NCBI RefSeq assembly: GCF_009734185.1
Contig: NZ_CP046393.1
Location: 182,501-240,000, forward strand
Length of the DNA stretch: 57,500 nucleotides
DNA from: Commensalibacter melissae
GTDB lineage: Bacteria; Pseudomonadota; Alphaproteobacteria; Acetobacterales; Acetobacteraceae
Direction: 5' to 3'
Shown: in pieces, positions 10,846-19,167 of the stretch
Layout of the letters: the number at the start of each line of letters is the position of its first letter
How positions within the stretch are numbered: the first letter of the stretch is position 1
Notes under the pieces: model-generated
What the model was told of the DNA's origin: nothing
Seen by the model: the letters and a program-made list of their open reading frames with translations, nothing else
Database searches by the model: none
Position numbers and translations under genes: made by a program

Positions 10846-11868
10846 TTAAACCGTTTTAGGATCGGTTGTTAAAAGGTCAACATTAAAACAGCGTTGGTAA
10901 TATTCTGCTACAATTCCGTGTTCTGACAGGTCGCATTTATTTAGGAAGGTTAGGCGGAAAGACAATGCAAGATCATGAAAGATTGTATAGTTTTCAGCCC
11001 AGCTGATGACAGTGCGAGGAGACATTACAGTAGACAGTTCCCCTTCGGCAAATCCAATTCGGGTTAAATTGGCCAATGCTACCATTGATTCAATCTGTTT
11101 TTTTGTTTCTGCGTCCTGAGGCTGTACATTCATTTTTGCCATGATTATTTTAATTTCTTGTGGAGGGGGTAAATAATTCAGTGCGGCAACAATATTCCAG
11201 CGATCCATTTGCCCCTGATTGATTTGTTGAGTACCATGATACAGCCCGGTCGTATCTCCCAATCCAATGGTGTTTGCGGTTGCAAAAAGACGAAAGGATG
11301 GATTAGGGCGGATAACTCGATTTTGATCCAGCAAGGTCAGTTTGCCTTCTGTTTCAAGCACACGTTGAATGACAAACATAACATCAGGACGGCCAGCATC
11401 ATATTCATCAAAAATAAGTGCACATGGATGCTCTAAAGCCCATGGAAGTAAACCCTCTTGAAATTGTGTAACTTGTTTTCCGTCCTTTAGGATGATGGCA
11501 TCCTTTCCAATCAAGTCAATACGGGAAATATGGCTATCGAGATTGATGCGAATACATGGCCAATTCAGGCGGGCAGCGATTTGTTCGATATGGGAGGATT
11601 TTCCCGTACCATGAAATCCCTGTATCATGACCCGTCGATTATATTGAAATCCTGCAAGAATGGCATGAGTGGTATCTAGATCAAAAAAATAGTTTGGATC
11701 CAGATCGGGAACCAGTGAGGTTTTTTTTGAAAATCCCTTGACCTCCATATCAAGATCAATATCAAATGTTTTTCTTACGTTAAACAATTTATCTGGTTTT
11801 GATAACATAGAAATGTCAGGTAAATCGGTTTTATCGGGATTAGTTAGGTTTGAAGTTGATCTGGACAT
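10846..11868 (-). CDS. cobS: Cobaltochelatase AAA+ subunit CobS
   Basis: A 340-residue AAA+ ATPase. Walker A is GFHGTGKS at residues 84-91 and Walker B is LIFDEYD at about 151-157, followed by an MoxR/CobS-type sensor region (FRLFATANT). CobS forms the ring that with CobT drives cobalt insertion by CobN. It sits between the J-domain gene (upstream, 48-base gap) and cobT (downstream). The order J-domain - cobS - cobT is common in alphaproteobacteria. Length is normal for the family. Confidence 0.93.
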   Translation of the reverse strand: MSRSTSNLTNPDKTDLPDISMLSKPDKLFNVRKTFDIDLDMEVKGFSKKTSLVPDLDPNYFFDLDTTHAILAGFQYNRRVMIQGFHGTGKSSHIEQIAARLNWPCIRINLDSHISRIDLIGKDAIILKDGKQVTQFQEGLLPWALEHPCALIFDEYDAGRPDVMFVIQRVLETEGKLTLLDQNRVIRPNPSFRLFATANTIGLGDTTGLYHGTQQINQGQMDRWNIVAALNYLPPPQEIKIIMAKMNVQPQDAETKKQIESMVALANLTRIGFAEGELSTVMSPRTVISWAENYTIFHDLALSFRLTFLNKCDLSEHGIVAEYYQRCFNVDLLTTDPKTV

Positions 11869-11916
11869 AGAAATTATCCTGTGTAGAAGAGTTATTTTAA
11901 TGATCTAAATGATTTT

Positions 11917-12510
11917 TTATTTTGCTTCAATCATATTTGTCAAATATGTTCGGAGTAGGGAATAAGCTGCATTAATCTTTTTAAATTTTTCTTCCAAATC
12001 CGCGTCACCACCATTTGTATCAGGATGATATTTACGGGCAAGCTTGGTATATCTTTTTTTTAAACTGGCCAACGAAAGTGGCCAGCTAATTTCCAGTAAT
12101 TGCAAAGCTTTTTGTAATTCTTGGGGGATATTGGGTTTCTGTCCGGTATCATGATGTGTTTTTGTTCTTGTTTTTTGAAAAAGCCGTAGCGGATCATGGA
12201 ATGATTGCTCATTTAAAAGATTTTTTTTTCCTAATCTACCAAGCTTCCATGAAGGTTTATCCCATACAGCGGCGGAACGCATGTGTTCCTCTATTTGCGC
12301 AGTATTCATTCCCCTGAAATAGTCCCAGTTTTTGTTATATTCCCGAATATGGCTAAAACAGAACCAATAATAGTCATGTAACTGGTGACGGGATTTTGGT
12401 GCCCGATATTCTGCTGGTTCTCTGCATCCTGGCATGTCACAATAACGGTGCGGTGTTGTTTTTGCATTGTTGGGATCAAACATTGTTGCCCATTTCTTTT
12501 TAAACATCAT
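11917..12510 (-). CDS. J-domain (DnaJ-like) protein upstream of cobS
   Basis: About 197 residues. The N-terminal half carries a small Cys/His-containing segment (CDMPGC, then FCFSH and [11 protein letters not shown]), and the last ~65 residues are a J domain with the HPD tripeptide ([11 protein letters not shown]) that stimulates Hsp70 ATPase. Proteins of this layout lie next to cobS in many alphaproteobacteria. The client is unknown; a helper for chelatase assembly is only suggested by position. The start is uncertain: the frame opens with a GTG at 12576, but homologues of this type begin shortly before the FDPN motif, so ATG 12510 or 12507 is preferred; no good Shine-Dalgarno helps decide. 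Confidence 0.8.
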   Translation of the reverse strand: MMFKKKWATMFDPNNAKTTPHRYCDMPGCREPAEYRAPKSRHQLHDYYWFCFSHIREYNKNWDYFRGMNTAQIEEHMRSAAVWDKPSWKLGRLGKKNLLNEQSFHDPLRLFQKTRTKTHHDTGQKPNIPQELQKALQLLEISWPLSLASLKKRYTKLARKYHPDTNGGDADLEEKFKKINAAYSLLRTYLTNMIEAK

Positions 12511-12693
12511 AAGTATTTTGATTTCATAAGAAATAGAATAGAAAAGTAAGGAACATTGTTCTTGGAAGAATATCACAAGAATTGGGGAAAAATGAATTAT
12601 ATTCCAAAAAACGGTTATAATTCAAAGGGCATATTAAAGATATTTTATAATTCTGATATAGAATTAATCATCTTGATATAAAGAGGTAAGGCG

Positions 12694-13320
12694 ATGAGAA
12701 TAGATAAAATTATGAATGGGATATGCAAAAAAATAATATTGCTTTTTCCGTTTATATTAATGGCATGTCAGGCTAATCAGAAAGCAAGACCTACTTGCGA
12801 GCTCGTTTCAATTTCAAGGGTTGAAAGTACCCTGAACGATCCAAGGGGATTTGAGGGACAATTCACGCAAATTTGGTCAAATGGTAATCAATCTGAAGGA
12901 CGTATCGTATATATACCTGGAAAATTACGTTTAAATTATGAAACCCCTTCCACAATGATTGTTGTTGCAAAGGGTAAAAAAATGGTGGCAAAAAATTTTG
13001 ACGATCATTCTGTTACACATATTGGATTGGCAAGAAACCCTTTGGGATTAATGCTAAATAGCCCTGTTCATTTATCATCACCCATTCTTGTAACGGCAAT
13101 ACAAAAGGGAACACAGGCTTTGCAAATTTCATTGGCAAGCGGGGATAATCCATCCCAAGGTTTGTTAACTCTACGGTTTCAAGATGTAAATGGTCAGTTA
13201 ACCCTTGATCAGATGCAAGCTATAGATGTGCGTAAACGGCAAACGATTATGAATATTTCAAATGTTCATATGGGTTTAAATGTTAAAAATAATTATTTTA
13301 ACTATCCTGATCAACCATAA
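12694..13320 (+). CDS. LolA-like outer-membrane lipoprotein carrier family protein
   Basis: A 208-residue exported protein. The signal peptide ends in a lipobox LMAC at residues 22-25, so it is itself probably a lipoprotein, unlike classic soluble LolA. The core shows the LolA pattern: GFEGQFTQIW, then a G-R-I-V-Y-I-P-G-K-L-R-L-N-Y-E-T-P-S strand pair and hydrophobic strands typical of the open barrel. LolA carries lipoproteins across the periplasm; alphaproteobacterial relatives of this type may act similarly. An AGAGGTAAGG ribosome site precedes the start. Its last 23 bases overlap the 3' end of convergent lipB. Confidence 0.75.
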   Translation: MRIDKIMNGICKKIILLFPFILMACQANQKARPTCELVSISRVESTLNDPRGFEGQFTQIWSNGNQSEGRIVYIPGKLRLNYETPSTMIVVAKGKKMVAKNFDDHSVTHIGLARNPLGLMLNSPVHLSSPILVTAIQKGTQALQISLASGDNPSQGLLTLRFQDVNGQLTLDQMQAIDVRKRQTIMNISNVHMGLNVKNNYFNYPDQP

Positions 13321-14023
13321 GGTCAGAAGGTGGTGACCGCAATTTTAAAGAATAGACAAACACTTGCTGCCAGGCTTGACAGAGGACTTGGTCTATCGTA
13401 TCAAATGAAGTATTAATTCCTAGTTCATGCATGCTCGTAATTCCATATTCCTTCAATCCACAGGGGACTATTCCGGAATAATTTTCCAGTTTGGGATTAA
13501 TATTCAACGCAATTCCATGCCAGCTGATCCAATGGGATAGCTTAATTCCAATTGCGGCAATTTTTTTCTCTTTTTTTGTAACAGGATCGGTAACCCATAA
13601 TCCGACACGCCCTTCTTTTTTTTCTGCTGCGATATTGAATTGTTGAAGGGTGAGAATGATCCAGTCTTCAAGTTTGTGAATGAATGCGCGAATATCATGA
13701 TCGGGAAAAGTGGGATGGGGTTTACGTAAATCCATCATTACATAGATGATTCGCATTCCTGGACCATGGTAAGTCCATTGTCCACCCCGATTAGTATGAA
13801 AAACAGGAAAATTCTGTGGATTGAACAAATCGCTCTCTTTTGCCGATGTTCCCGCAGTGTAAAGCGGAGGATGTTCCAAAAACCATAGGCATTCTGCCGC
13901 TTTCCCATCAAATATTTTTTGAACGTAATTTTTCATCCATTGAATTGCTGTGGGATAGGGAACAACTTTTTTGCTTTTTTGCAAAAATATTGGTGTGATA
14001 GCCATTGCTAGAAACTCTTTCAT
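13298..14023 (-). CDS. lipB: Octanoyl-[ACP]:protein octanoyltransferase LipB
   Basis: A 241-residue enzyme of lipoate synthesis that moves octanoate from ACP to the lipoyl domains of 2-oxoacid dehydrogenases and GcvH. Family motifs are clear: RGGQWTYHGPG, the KIAAIGIKL lysine motif, SWHGIALNIN, and the catalytic-cysteine motif GIVPCGL. The product contacts the convergent lolA-like gene by a 23-base overlap of 3' ends. The first ATG lacks a good ribosome site; the in-frame ATG at 14005 (six codons in) is preceded by AAAGAG and is an alternative start. Confidence 0.93.
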   Translation of the reverse strand: MKEFLAMAITPIFLQKSKKVVPYPTAIQWMKNYVQKIFDGKAAECLWFLEHPPLYTAGTSAKESDLFNPQNFPVFHTNRGGQWTYHGPGMRIIYVMMDLRKPHPTFPDHDIRAFIHKLEDWIILTLQQFNIAAEKKEGRVGLWVTDPVTKKEKKIAAIGIKLSHWISWHGIALNINPKLENYSGIVPCGLKEYGITSMHELGINTSFDTIDQVLCQAWQQVFVYSLKLRSPPSDLMVDQDS

Positions 14024-14071
14024 CGGTTATAGAGAAAGCATATTGGATTGAATTATGAAAATCAATCCCGT

Positions 14072-14158
14072 GCGACCGTGGCGGAATGGTAGACGCGCAA
14101 GCTTGAGGTGCTTGTGGGGAAATACCCCGTGGAAGTTCGAGTCTTCTCGGTCGCACCA
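14072..14158 (+). tRNA. tRNA-Leu (GAG)
   Basis: An 87-nt class II tRNA with encoded CCA. The acceptor strands GCGACCG and CGGTCGC pair perfectly. The anticodon loop TTGAGGT reads GAG, decoding CUU/CUC. The long variable arm (TGGGGAAATACCCCGT) is typical of leucine tRNA. It lies between lipB and maeB. Confidence 0.96.
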
Positions 14159-14279
14159 CATTCTTGTTGCGACTTGGATATAGAACCTATTTTCTTTTCA
14201 TTTGCCTTTGATATATAATTTTACCAATTTTACAAAGATTTATTTGTAAAAATGTCATGATTGCAATGAAGAGGAAATT

Positions 14280-16562
14280 ATGGATCATAAATTTAAGCAA
14301 GATGCATTGGATTATCATGAATATCCAACACCAGGGAAATTAACAATAACACCAACAAAAAGAATGGCGACTCAAACTGATTTGTCCTTAGCCTATTCCC
14401 CAGGGGTGGCGGCACCATGTTTGGAAATTAAAAGGGATCCTAGTTTGGCTAGCAAATACACGGCCAAAAGTAACCTGGTTGGGGTTATTTCCAATGGTAC
14501 GGCTGTTTTGGGGTTGGGAAACATCGGGCCCTTGGCGGGAAAACCCGTTATGGAGGGCAAGGCGGTTTTATTCAAGAAATTTGCTGGTATTGATGTTTTT
14601 GATATCGAAGTTGATGCCAATGATCCGGAACATTTCTGTAATGTTGTCTCGGCGCTTGAACCAACTTTTGGCGGAATTAATTTGGAGGATATCAAGGCGC
14701 CTGAATGTTTTATTATTGAACAGAATCTAAAATGCAGAATGAATATTCCGGTTTTTCATGATGATCAACATGGAACGGCGATTGTCGTAAGTGCGGCTAC
14801 CATTAATGCCTTGCGAATTCAGAATAAGAAAATTGAAGACGTTAAATTGGTCACTTCTGGGGCAGGGGCGGCAGCTATTGCATGTGTAAATTTATTGGTA
14901 ACTCTGGGATTAAAACTTGAAAATGTCATTTTAACGGATATTGATGGAGTGGTGTGGAAAGGCCGCGATCCAAATATGCCAGAAAATATGGCACGTTATG
15001 CCAAAGACACGCAGGCTCGCCGTTTGGAGGATGTTATAGCGGGTGCGGATATTTTTCTTGGTGTTTCTGTGGCTGGAGTTCTGAAAAAAGAATGGGTGGC
15101 AAAAATGGCATCCAATCCTTTGATTCTGGCATTGGCAAATCCGGAACCTGAAATCACTCCAGAAGAGGTTGGCAGTATTCGATCAGATGCGATTATGGCA
15201 ACAGGTCGTTCTGATCATCCAAATCAGGTTAATAATGTTTTATGTTTCCCTTTTATATTTCGCGGAGCCCTAGATGTTGGGGCAACCGAAATAAACGAGG
15301 AGATGAAAAAAGCCGCCGCTTATGCATTAGCAAATCTGGCGACACAAGAAGCCAATGAGGTTGTCGTGGCCGCTTATGGCGGTCAGGCACCTGCTTTTGG
15401 TCCTGAATATATTTTGCCAAAACCTTTTGATCCGCGATTAATTTTGGAAATTGCGCCAGCGGTTGCAAAAGCGGCCATGCAAACAGGGGTTGCCTTACGT
15501 CCGATTGATGATTTTAATGGATATCTGGAGCATCTGATGCAATTTGTGTTCAGAACCAGTCAGGTTATGCAACCTGTATTTGCAGCTGTTCATCAACATA
15601 AAGGACTGCAAAAGGTTGTCTTTTCTGAAGGCGAAAATGATAGGGTTTTACGTGCTATTCAAACTATGGTTAATGAACAGATGGTTTTACCTTATGTTAT
15701 TGGAGATCAGAAAAGAATTCATGAAAAAATTACTCAATTGGGGTTAAGCTTAAAAATTGGTAAGGATTTAACAGTTTATGACCCCCAAAAGGATAACGCA
15801 TTTTTACAAACACTGGAAAAACCTTATCAGAGATTGGTTGAAAGAACGGGTGTTCCTCCGTCTTTGGCGTATGAACAGCTCTATAGAAGAAAATCAATTC
15901 TAGCAGCGATGCTTTTAAGGGAGGGTCATGTTGATGCAGCACTTGTTGGTGGATTTGGTGAATGGTATCGTCATTTTAAGACATTGAAAAATATTATCCC
16001 CAAACAGGATGGAGTAAAGGAATTCCATACTATTTCTGCTATGATTCAGTCAAATGTAGCGCTTTTTATGGGGGATACTTATTTACATCTGGACCCTACG
16101 GCTGAGGAAATTGCTGAATTAACTTTATTGGCTTCTGAAATGGTATCTATGTTTGGTATGGTACCAAGAGCCGCTTTATTATCTTATTCTTCTTTTGGAA
16201 CGGGAAAATCTGAATCAGCATTAAAAATGAAAAAAGCCCTGGCCATAATACGTGAAAAGAATCCTTCATTGGAAATTGACGGGGAAATGCAGGGTGATGC
16301 TGCGTTAAGTGAAACCTTGCGTTCGAGATTAATTGATGATTCACCCTTGAGAGGAAATGCCAATTTGTTAATTATGCCCAGTCTTGATGCGGCAAATATT
16401 GGATTTTCCTTGAGTCGTGTGGTTGGAAATGGACTGCAGATTGGTCCTATAACGCTTGGCACAACAAAGCCGCTTCATGTTCTTACGGAAAATACAACGG
16501 CACGAGGTATCGTGAATCTGACAGCTATTGCCATTCGCCAATCATTAAGAAAAAAACAATAA
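14280..16562 (+). CDS. maeB: NADP-dependent malic enzyme (MaeB type)
   Basis: A 760-residue fusion typical of MaeB. Residues ~1-430 are malic enzyme: SLAYSPGVAAPC near the start, GTAVLGLGNIGPLAGKP, FHDDQHGTAIV and the nucleotide-binding TSGAGAAAIAC. Residues ~440-760 are a phosphotransacetylase-like domain (ending with IMPSLDAANI and GPITLGTTKP) that in MaeB proteins is regulatory and binds acetyl-CoA. The reaction is malate + NADP+ = pyruvate + CO2 + NADPH in the cytosol. GAGGAAAT gives a clear ribosome site. It is followed by an intrinsic terminator, so it is probably monocistronic. Confidence 0.94.
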   Translation: MDHKFKQDALDYHEYPTPGKLTITPTKRMATQTDLSLAYSPGVAAPCLEIKRDPSLASKYTAKSNLVGVISNGTAVLGLGNIGPLAGKPVMEGKAVLFKKFAGIDVFDIEVDANDPEHFCNVVSALEPTFGGINLEDIKAPECFIIEQNLKCRMNIPVFHDDQHGTAIVVSAATINALRIQNKKIEDVKLVTSGAGAAAIACVNLLVTLGLKLENVILTDIDGVVWKGRDPNMPENMARYAKDTQARRLEDVIAGADIFLGVSVAGVLKKEWVAKMASNPLILALANPEPEITPEEVGSIRSDAIMATGRSDHPNQVNNVLCFPFIFRGALDVGATEINEEMKKAAAYALANLATQEANEVVVAAYGGQAPAFGPEYILPKPFDPRLILEIAPAVAKAAMQTGVALRPIDDFNGYLEHLMQFVFRTSQVMQPVFAAVHQHKGLQKVVFSEGENDRVLRAIQTMVNEQMVLPYVIGDQKRIHEKITQLGLSLKIGKDLTVYDPQKDNAFLQTLEKPYQRLVERTGVPPSLAYEQLYRRKSILAAMLLREGHVDAALVGGFGEWYRHFKTLKNIIPKQDGVKEFHTISAMIQSNVALFMGDTYLHLDPTAEEIAELTLLASEMVSMFGMVPRAALLSYSSFGTGKSESALKMKKALAIIREKNPSLEIDGEMQGDAALSETLRSRLIDDSPLRGNANLLIMPSLDAANIGFSLSRVVGNGLQIGPITLGTTKPLHVLTENTTARGIVNLTAIAIRQSLRKKQ

Positions 16563-16626
16563 ATTTGATTGCAATATTAGGAAAATATTGTAATCTTGAT
16601 CAAGATTACTGAATTTACTGTGTATA

Positions 16627-16662
16627 AAAGAGTGAGATCCATTTTTTCACTCTTTATTTTTT
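16627..16662 (+). terminator. Intrinsic terminator of maeB
   Basis: AAAGAGTGA (16627-16635) pairs perfectly with TCACTCTTT (16647-16655), then ATTTTTT. It lies 65 bases after the maeB stop. Confidence 0.85.
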
Positions 16663-16729
16663 CATCAAAAATTGCATATTTGCGATTGCTTGTAAAACAC
16701 GCATTAAAATTTTGGATAAAATATAAAAA

Positions 16730-17548
16730 TTATAATTCTACAATTAATTGTTTAACTTCAGGGGAAACAGTTAGAATTAGATTTCCGTAAGGGTTAAATG
16801 TGCCTGAATGAGATGGTACATTATAATTGAAATGAAAGTTATTGTCGTGTTTGCGTAATTCGTACAAGTGGCATTTTAAAGATTTGTAGCTATAATAAAT
16901 TAAAGGAACCGGGGGAAGCGTTAATCCCATTTTTGGATCTTTATACATTGTTTTGAGTCTTTCAAAAAAACCGGAATTTATTTTTTTGATTTCCAATAAT
17001 ATTTTTGAAATTATAGAAGACAACGGGCTTCGTTGAGGTAGATCTATCGTATTTTTATTATTTGCTGGAAGATATTTATTTTCAAATTCATTTATTTTTT
17101 TAAATAATGAATCGAAGTCTATGATAGGTAAACGGTTAAAGCCGATTTCATTTTTAATGATCTCAAATATATCTGTTATCTTATTCTTATCTGAAATGTT
17201 GCCGCCCTCAAGCAAATTTAATGGGCTCGGTAAGGTGTCAACGGTTAATCCAGAGTGACAAAGTGGAATAACATTGATATTTTTTTGCCATCCTGCCCCA
17301 CATTCAAAACTGATCCAGGGACGTTGAATACTTTTGGGACTGCAAAATACAATCATGATGGCACTATTTTTTAAATTTTCTTCAATTTCATCAAACCATC
17401 TTTGACCCGGTTTTATGGAGAAACTGGACGTGAAAACATGGACTTGTCCAAAAAAACTGTCTTCGATTAATTGTTGAAATATACTTGTAAGTTCTTTTTC
17501 TTCTGTAATATGACTTAGGAAAATCGTTTTTTTGATTAATTCTGGCAT
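16730..17548 (-). CDS. TIR-domain protein
   Basis: A 272-residue soluble protein. The first ~135 residues form a TIR domain: opening strand TIFLSH, then VHVFTSSFSIKPGQRWFDEI, an IMIVFCSPKSI strand and WISFECGAGW with E82 at the position of the catalytic glutamate of NAD+-cleaving TIR domains. The C-terminal half (PIIDFDSLFKKIN, then a predicted mixed region) is not recognised. Bacterial TIR proteins act as NADase effectors in several antiphage systems or as virulence factors. No sensor gene (Thoeris ThsA, CBASS cyclase, Argonaute, STING) is adjacent, so a defence role is inference. It lies between the maeB terminator and a 730-base gene-free stretch. Confidence 0.82.
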   Translation of the reverse strand: MPELIKKTIFLSHITEEKELTSIFQQLIEDSFFGQVHVFTSSFSIKPGQRWFDEIEENLKNSAIMIVFCSPKSIQRPWISFECGAGWQKNINVIPLCHSGLTVDTLPSPLNLLEGGNISDKNKITDIFEIIKNEIGFNRLPIIDFDSLFKKINEFENKYLPANNKNTIDLPQRSPLSSIISKILLEIKKINSGFFERLKTMYKDPKMGLTLPPVPLIYYSYKSLKCHLYELRKHDNNFHFNYNVPSHSGTFNPYGNLILTVSPEVKQLIVEL

Positions 17549-18282
17549 TTATAAAGTGACCTTGTTATAATCCCTTTTTTAACATTATGAATAATAATGA
17601 TAAATTTAGGAAAGTATACATTAATATTAACAAAATGAAATAAAATAAATTGATCAAGTGGAAGCTGATAAATTGTGTAATAAAATTATACACATGAATT
17701 AATATAAATTTTATAAAATATGATTTTCTTCATATGATCAAAAAATTGGCAAAATATATCCAAGATTTTATACCATATATTGTTTTCACGATAGATTAGC
17801 TGTAAAAAGAAAGTATATTTAAATTATTTAAGCTTTTTTTAAATAAATATTATTTAAAAATAATTTAAGTTATTTAAATAGTAATGGTTTTTTAATTAAG
17901 TATAATCTTCCAAAGATGTGTATTTTATTCATCTTTGGTTTTTTTTGATTCACATTATATTTAAAAATTATCCAATTAGATAAATTTAATTCGATGTATT
18001 TGTAATAGCAATCATTTCTGGGAAGTTTGGAAAAACAAATTTTTCTGTTAAAATTTAGTTTTATTATGGTATCATTATTGCCCGTAAATTATTAGACATA
18101 ATTTGATTAAGATTTACATATAGGTATTTAATTAAAAGGGAATTCCGCGTTTAATTATTGAATGTGGCCTCTTTATCATAATTTTTACATATTCTTATCA
18201 AATTGTGAAATAATATTTGTTTTGTTCTAAATTAGACATTAGCATATTTGTTTTTTATTATTAAATTTCAAGGTAGAGTTCT
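17549..18282. other. AT-rich gene-free region upstream of galU
   Basis: No protein-coding ORF is credible in these 734 bases. The stretch 17815-17885 holds several overlapping near-palindromes built from ATTTAAATTATTTAAG-like blocks. A strong plus-strand intrinsic terminator lies at 17910-17946 without any gene in front of it, so a small RNA ending there is possible. The 18121-18282 part must hold the galU promoter, but I cannot point to a convincing -35/-10 pair. Confidence 0.5.
17910..17946 (+). terminator. Orphan intrinsic terminator
   Basis: CCAAAGATG (17910-17918) pairs with CATCTTTGG (17930-17938) around an 11-base AT loop, followed by eight T. It reads on the plus strand and no plus-strand gene precedes it for over 1.3 kb (maeB already has its own terminator). 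Confidence 0.75.
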
Positions 18283-19167
18283 GTGATTAAACCTTTAAAA
18301 AAAGCTGTATTACCTGTCGCTGGCTTAGGAACACGCTTCTTGCCCGCAACAAAATCAATGCCAAAAGAAATGTTGCCTGTTGTTGATCGTCCATTGATTC
18401 AATATGCACTGGATGAGGCGCGTGCGGCAGGAATTGAACAGTTTTGTCTGATTACAGGTCGAGGAAAAGATTCTCTAATTGATTATTTTGATGTTGCTTA
18501 TGAACTTGAGGATACACTGCGACAAAGAGGTAAAAAAGAGTCTCTAGAGGCTCTCTATCCATCTAGTATCGAGGCAGGTTCTTTAACCGCTTTGCGTCAG
18601 CAGTCTCCCTTAGGGTTGGGGCATGCAATATGGTGTGCTCGTACATTTGTTGGCGATGATCCATTTGCCATTTTATTACCGGATGATTTGATTATGGCGA
18701 CGCCAGGATGTTTGGCGCAAATGGTTGAAGTTTATAATGAATATGGCGGAAATGTTGTCGCTGTTACCGAGGTTCCTCGTGAAAAGACATCCAGTTACGG
18801 TATTGTGGATATTGAAAAGGATGATGGAAAACTGGTCACGATTTCCGGGGTTGTAGAAAAGCCGGAGCCTGAACAGGCTCCCTCTAATCTTTCAATTATT
18901 GGACGTTATATTTTGTCACCTGAAATTATGAAATATCTTTCTAAAATGGAAAAAGGTGCAGGAAATGAAGTTCAATTGACAGATTCTATGGAAAAATTGA
19001 TTGGACAAATGCCTTTTCATGGGTTGAGATATAATGGGGTTCGGTATGATTGTGGAAGCAAATCTGGATTTCTAGAAGCTCAGGTTGCCTTTGCTTTGAA
19101 ACGTCCCGACCTAGCTCCGGCCATGCGTAAGATAATACAGAAATATGCCCATGAAGAGGTTAAATAA
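18283..19167 (+). CDS. galU: UTP-glucose-1-phosphate uridylyltransferase
   Basis: A 294-residue enzyme making UDP-glucose from UTP and glucose 1-phosphate, the activated sugar for exopolysaccharide, LPS and cellulose. The nucleotide-binding start is GLGTRFLPATKSMPKEM (residues 14-30). Further motifs are LPDDLI, VVEKPEPEQAPSNLSIIGRY and the G-N-E-V-Q-L-T-D segment near residue 225. The start is GTG, with AAGGTAGAG ahead of it. Its stop shares one base with the next ATG, so translation is coupled to the phosphomutase that supplies glucose 1-phosphate. Confidence 0.96.
   Translation: MIKPLKKAVLPVAGLGTRFLPATKSMPKEMLPVVDRPLIQYALDEARAAGIEQFCLITGRGKDSLIDYFDVAYELEDTLRQRGKKESLEALYPSSIEAGSLTALRQQSPLGLGHAIWCARTFVGDDPFAILLPDDLIMATPGCLAQMVEVYNEYGGNVVAVTEVPREKTSSYGIVDIEKDDGKLVTISGVVEKPEPEQAPSNLSIIGRYILSPEIMKYLSKMEKGAGNEVQLTDSMEKLIGQMPFHGLRYNGVRYDCGSKSGFLEAQVAFALKRPDLAPAMRKIIQKYAHEEVK

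Noticed and set aside
16596-16790. 64-codon plus-strand ORF after maeB
   Set aside because: It spans the maeB terminator and overlaps the 3' end of the TIR gene; no ribosome site.
17549-18282. Riboswitch or leader peptide upstream of galU
   Set aside because: No conserved riboswitch core was recognised and the terminator lies too far (about 340 bases) from the gene for simple attenuation.
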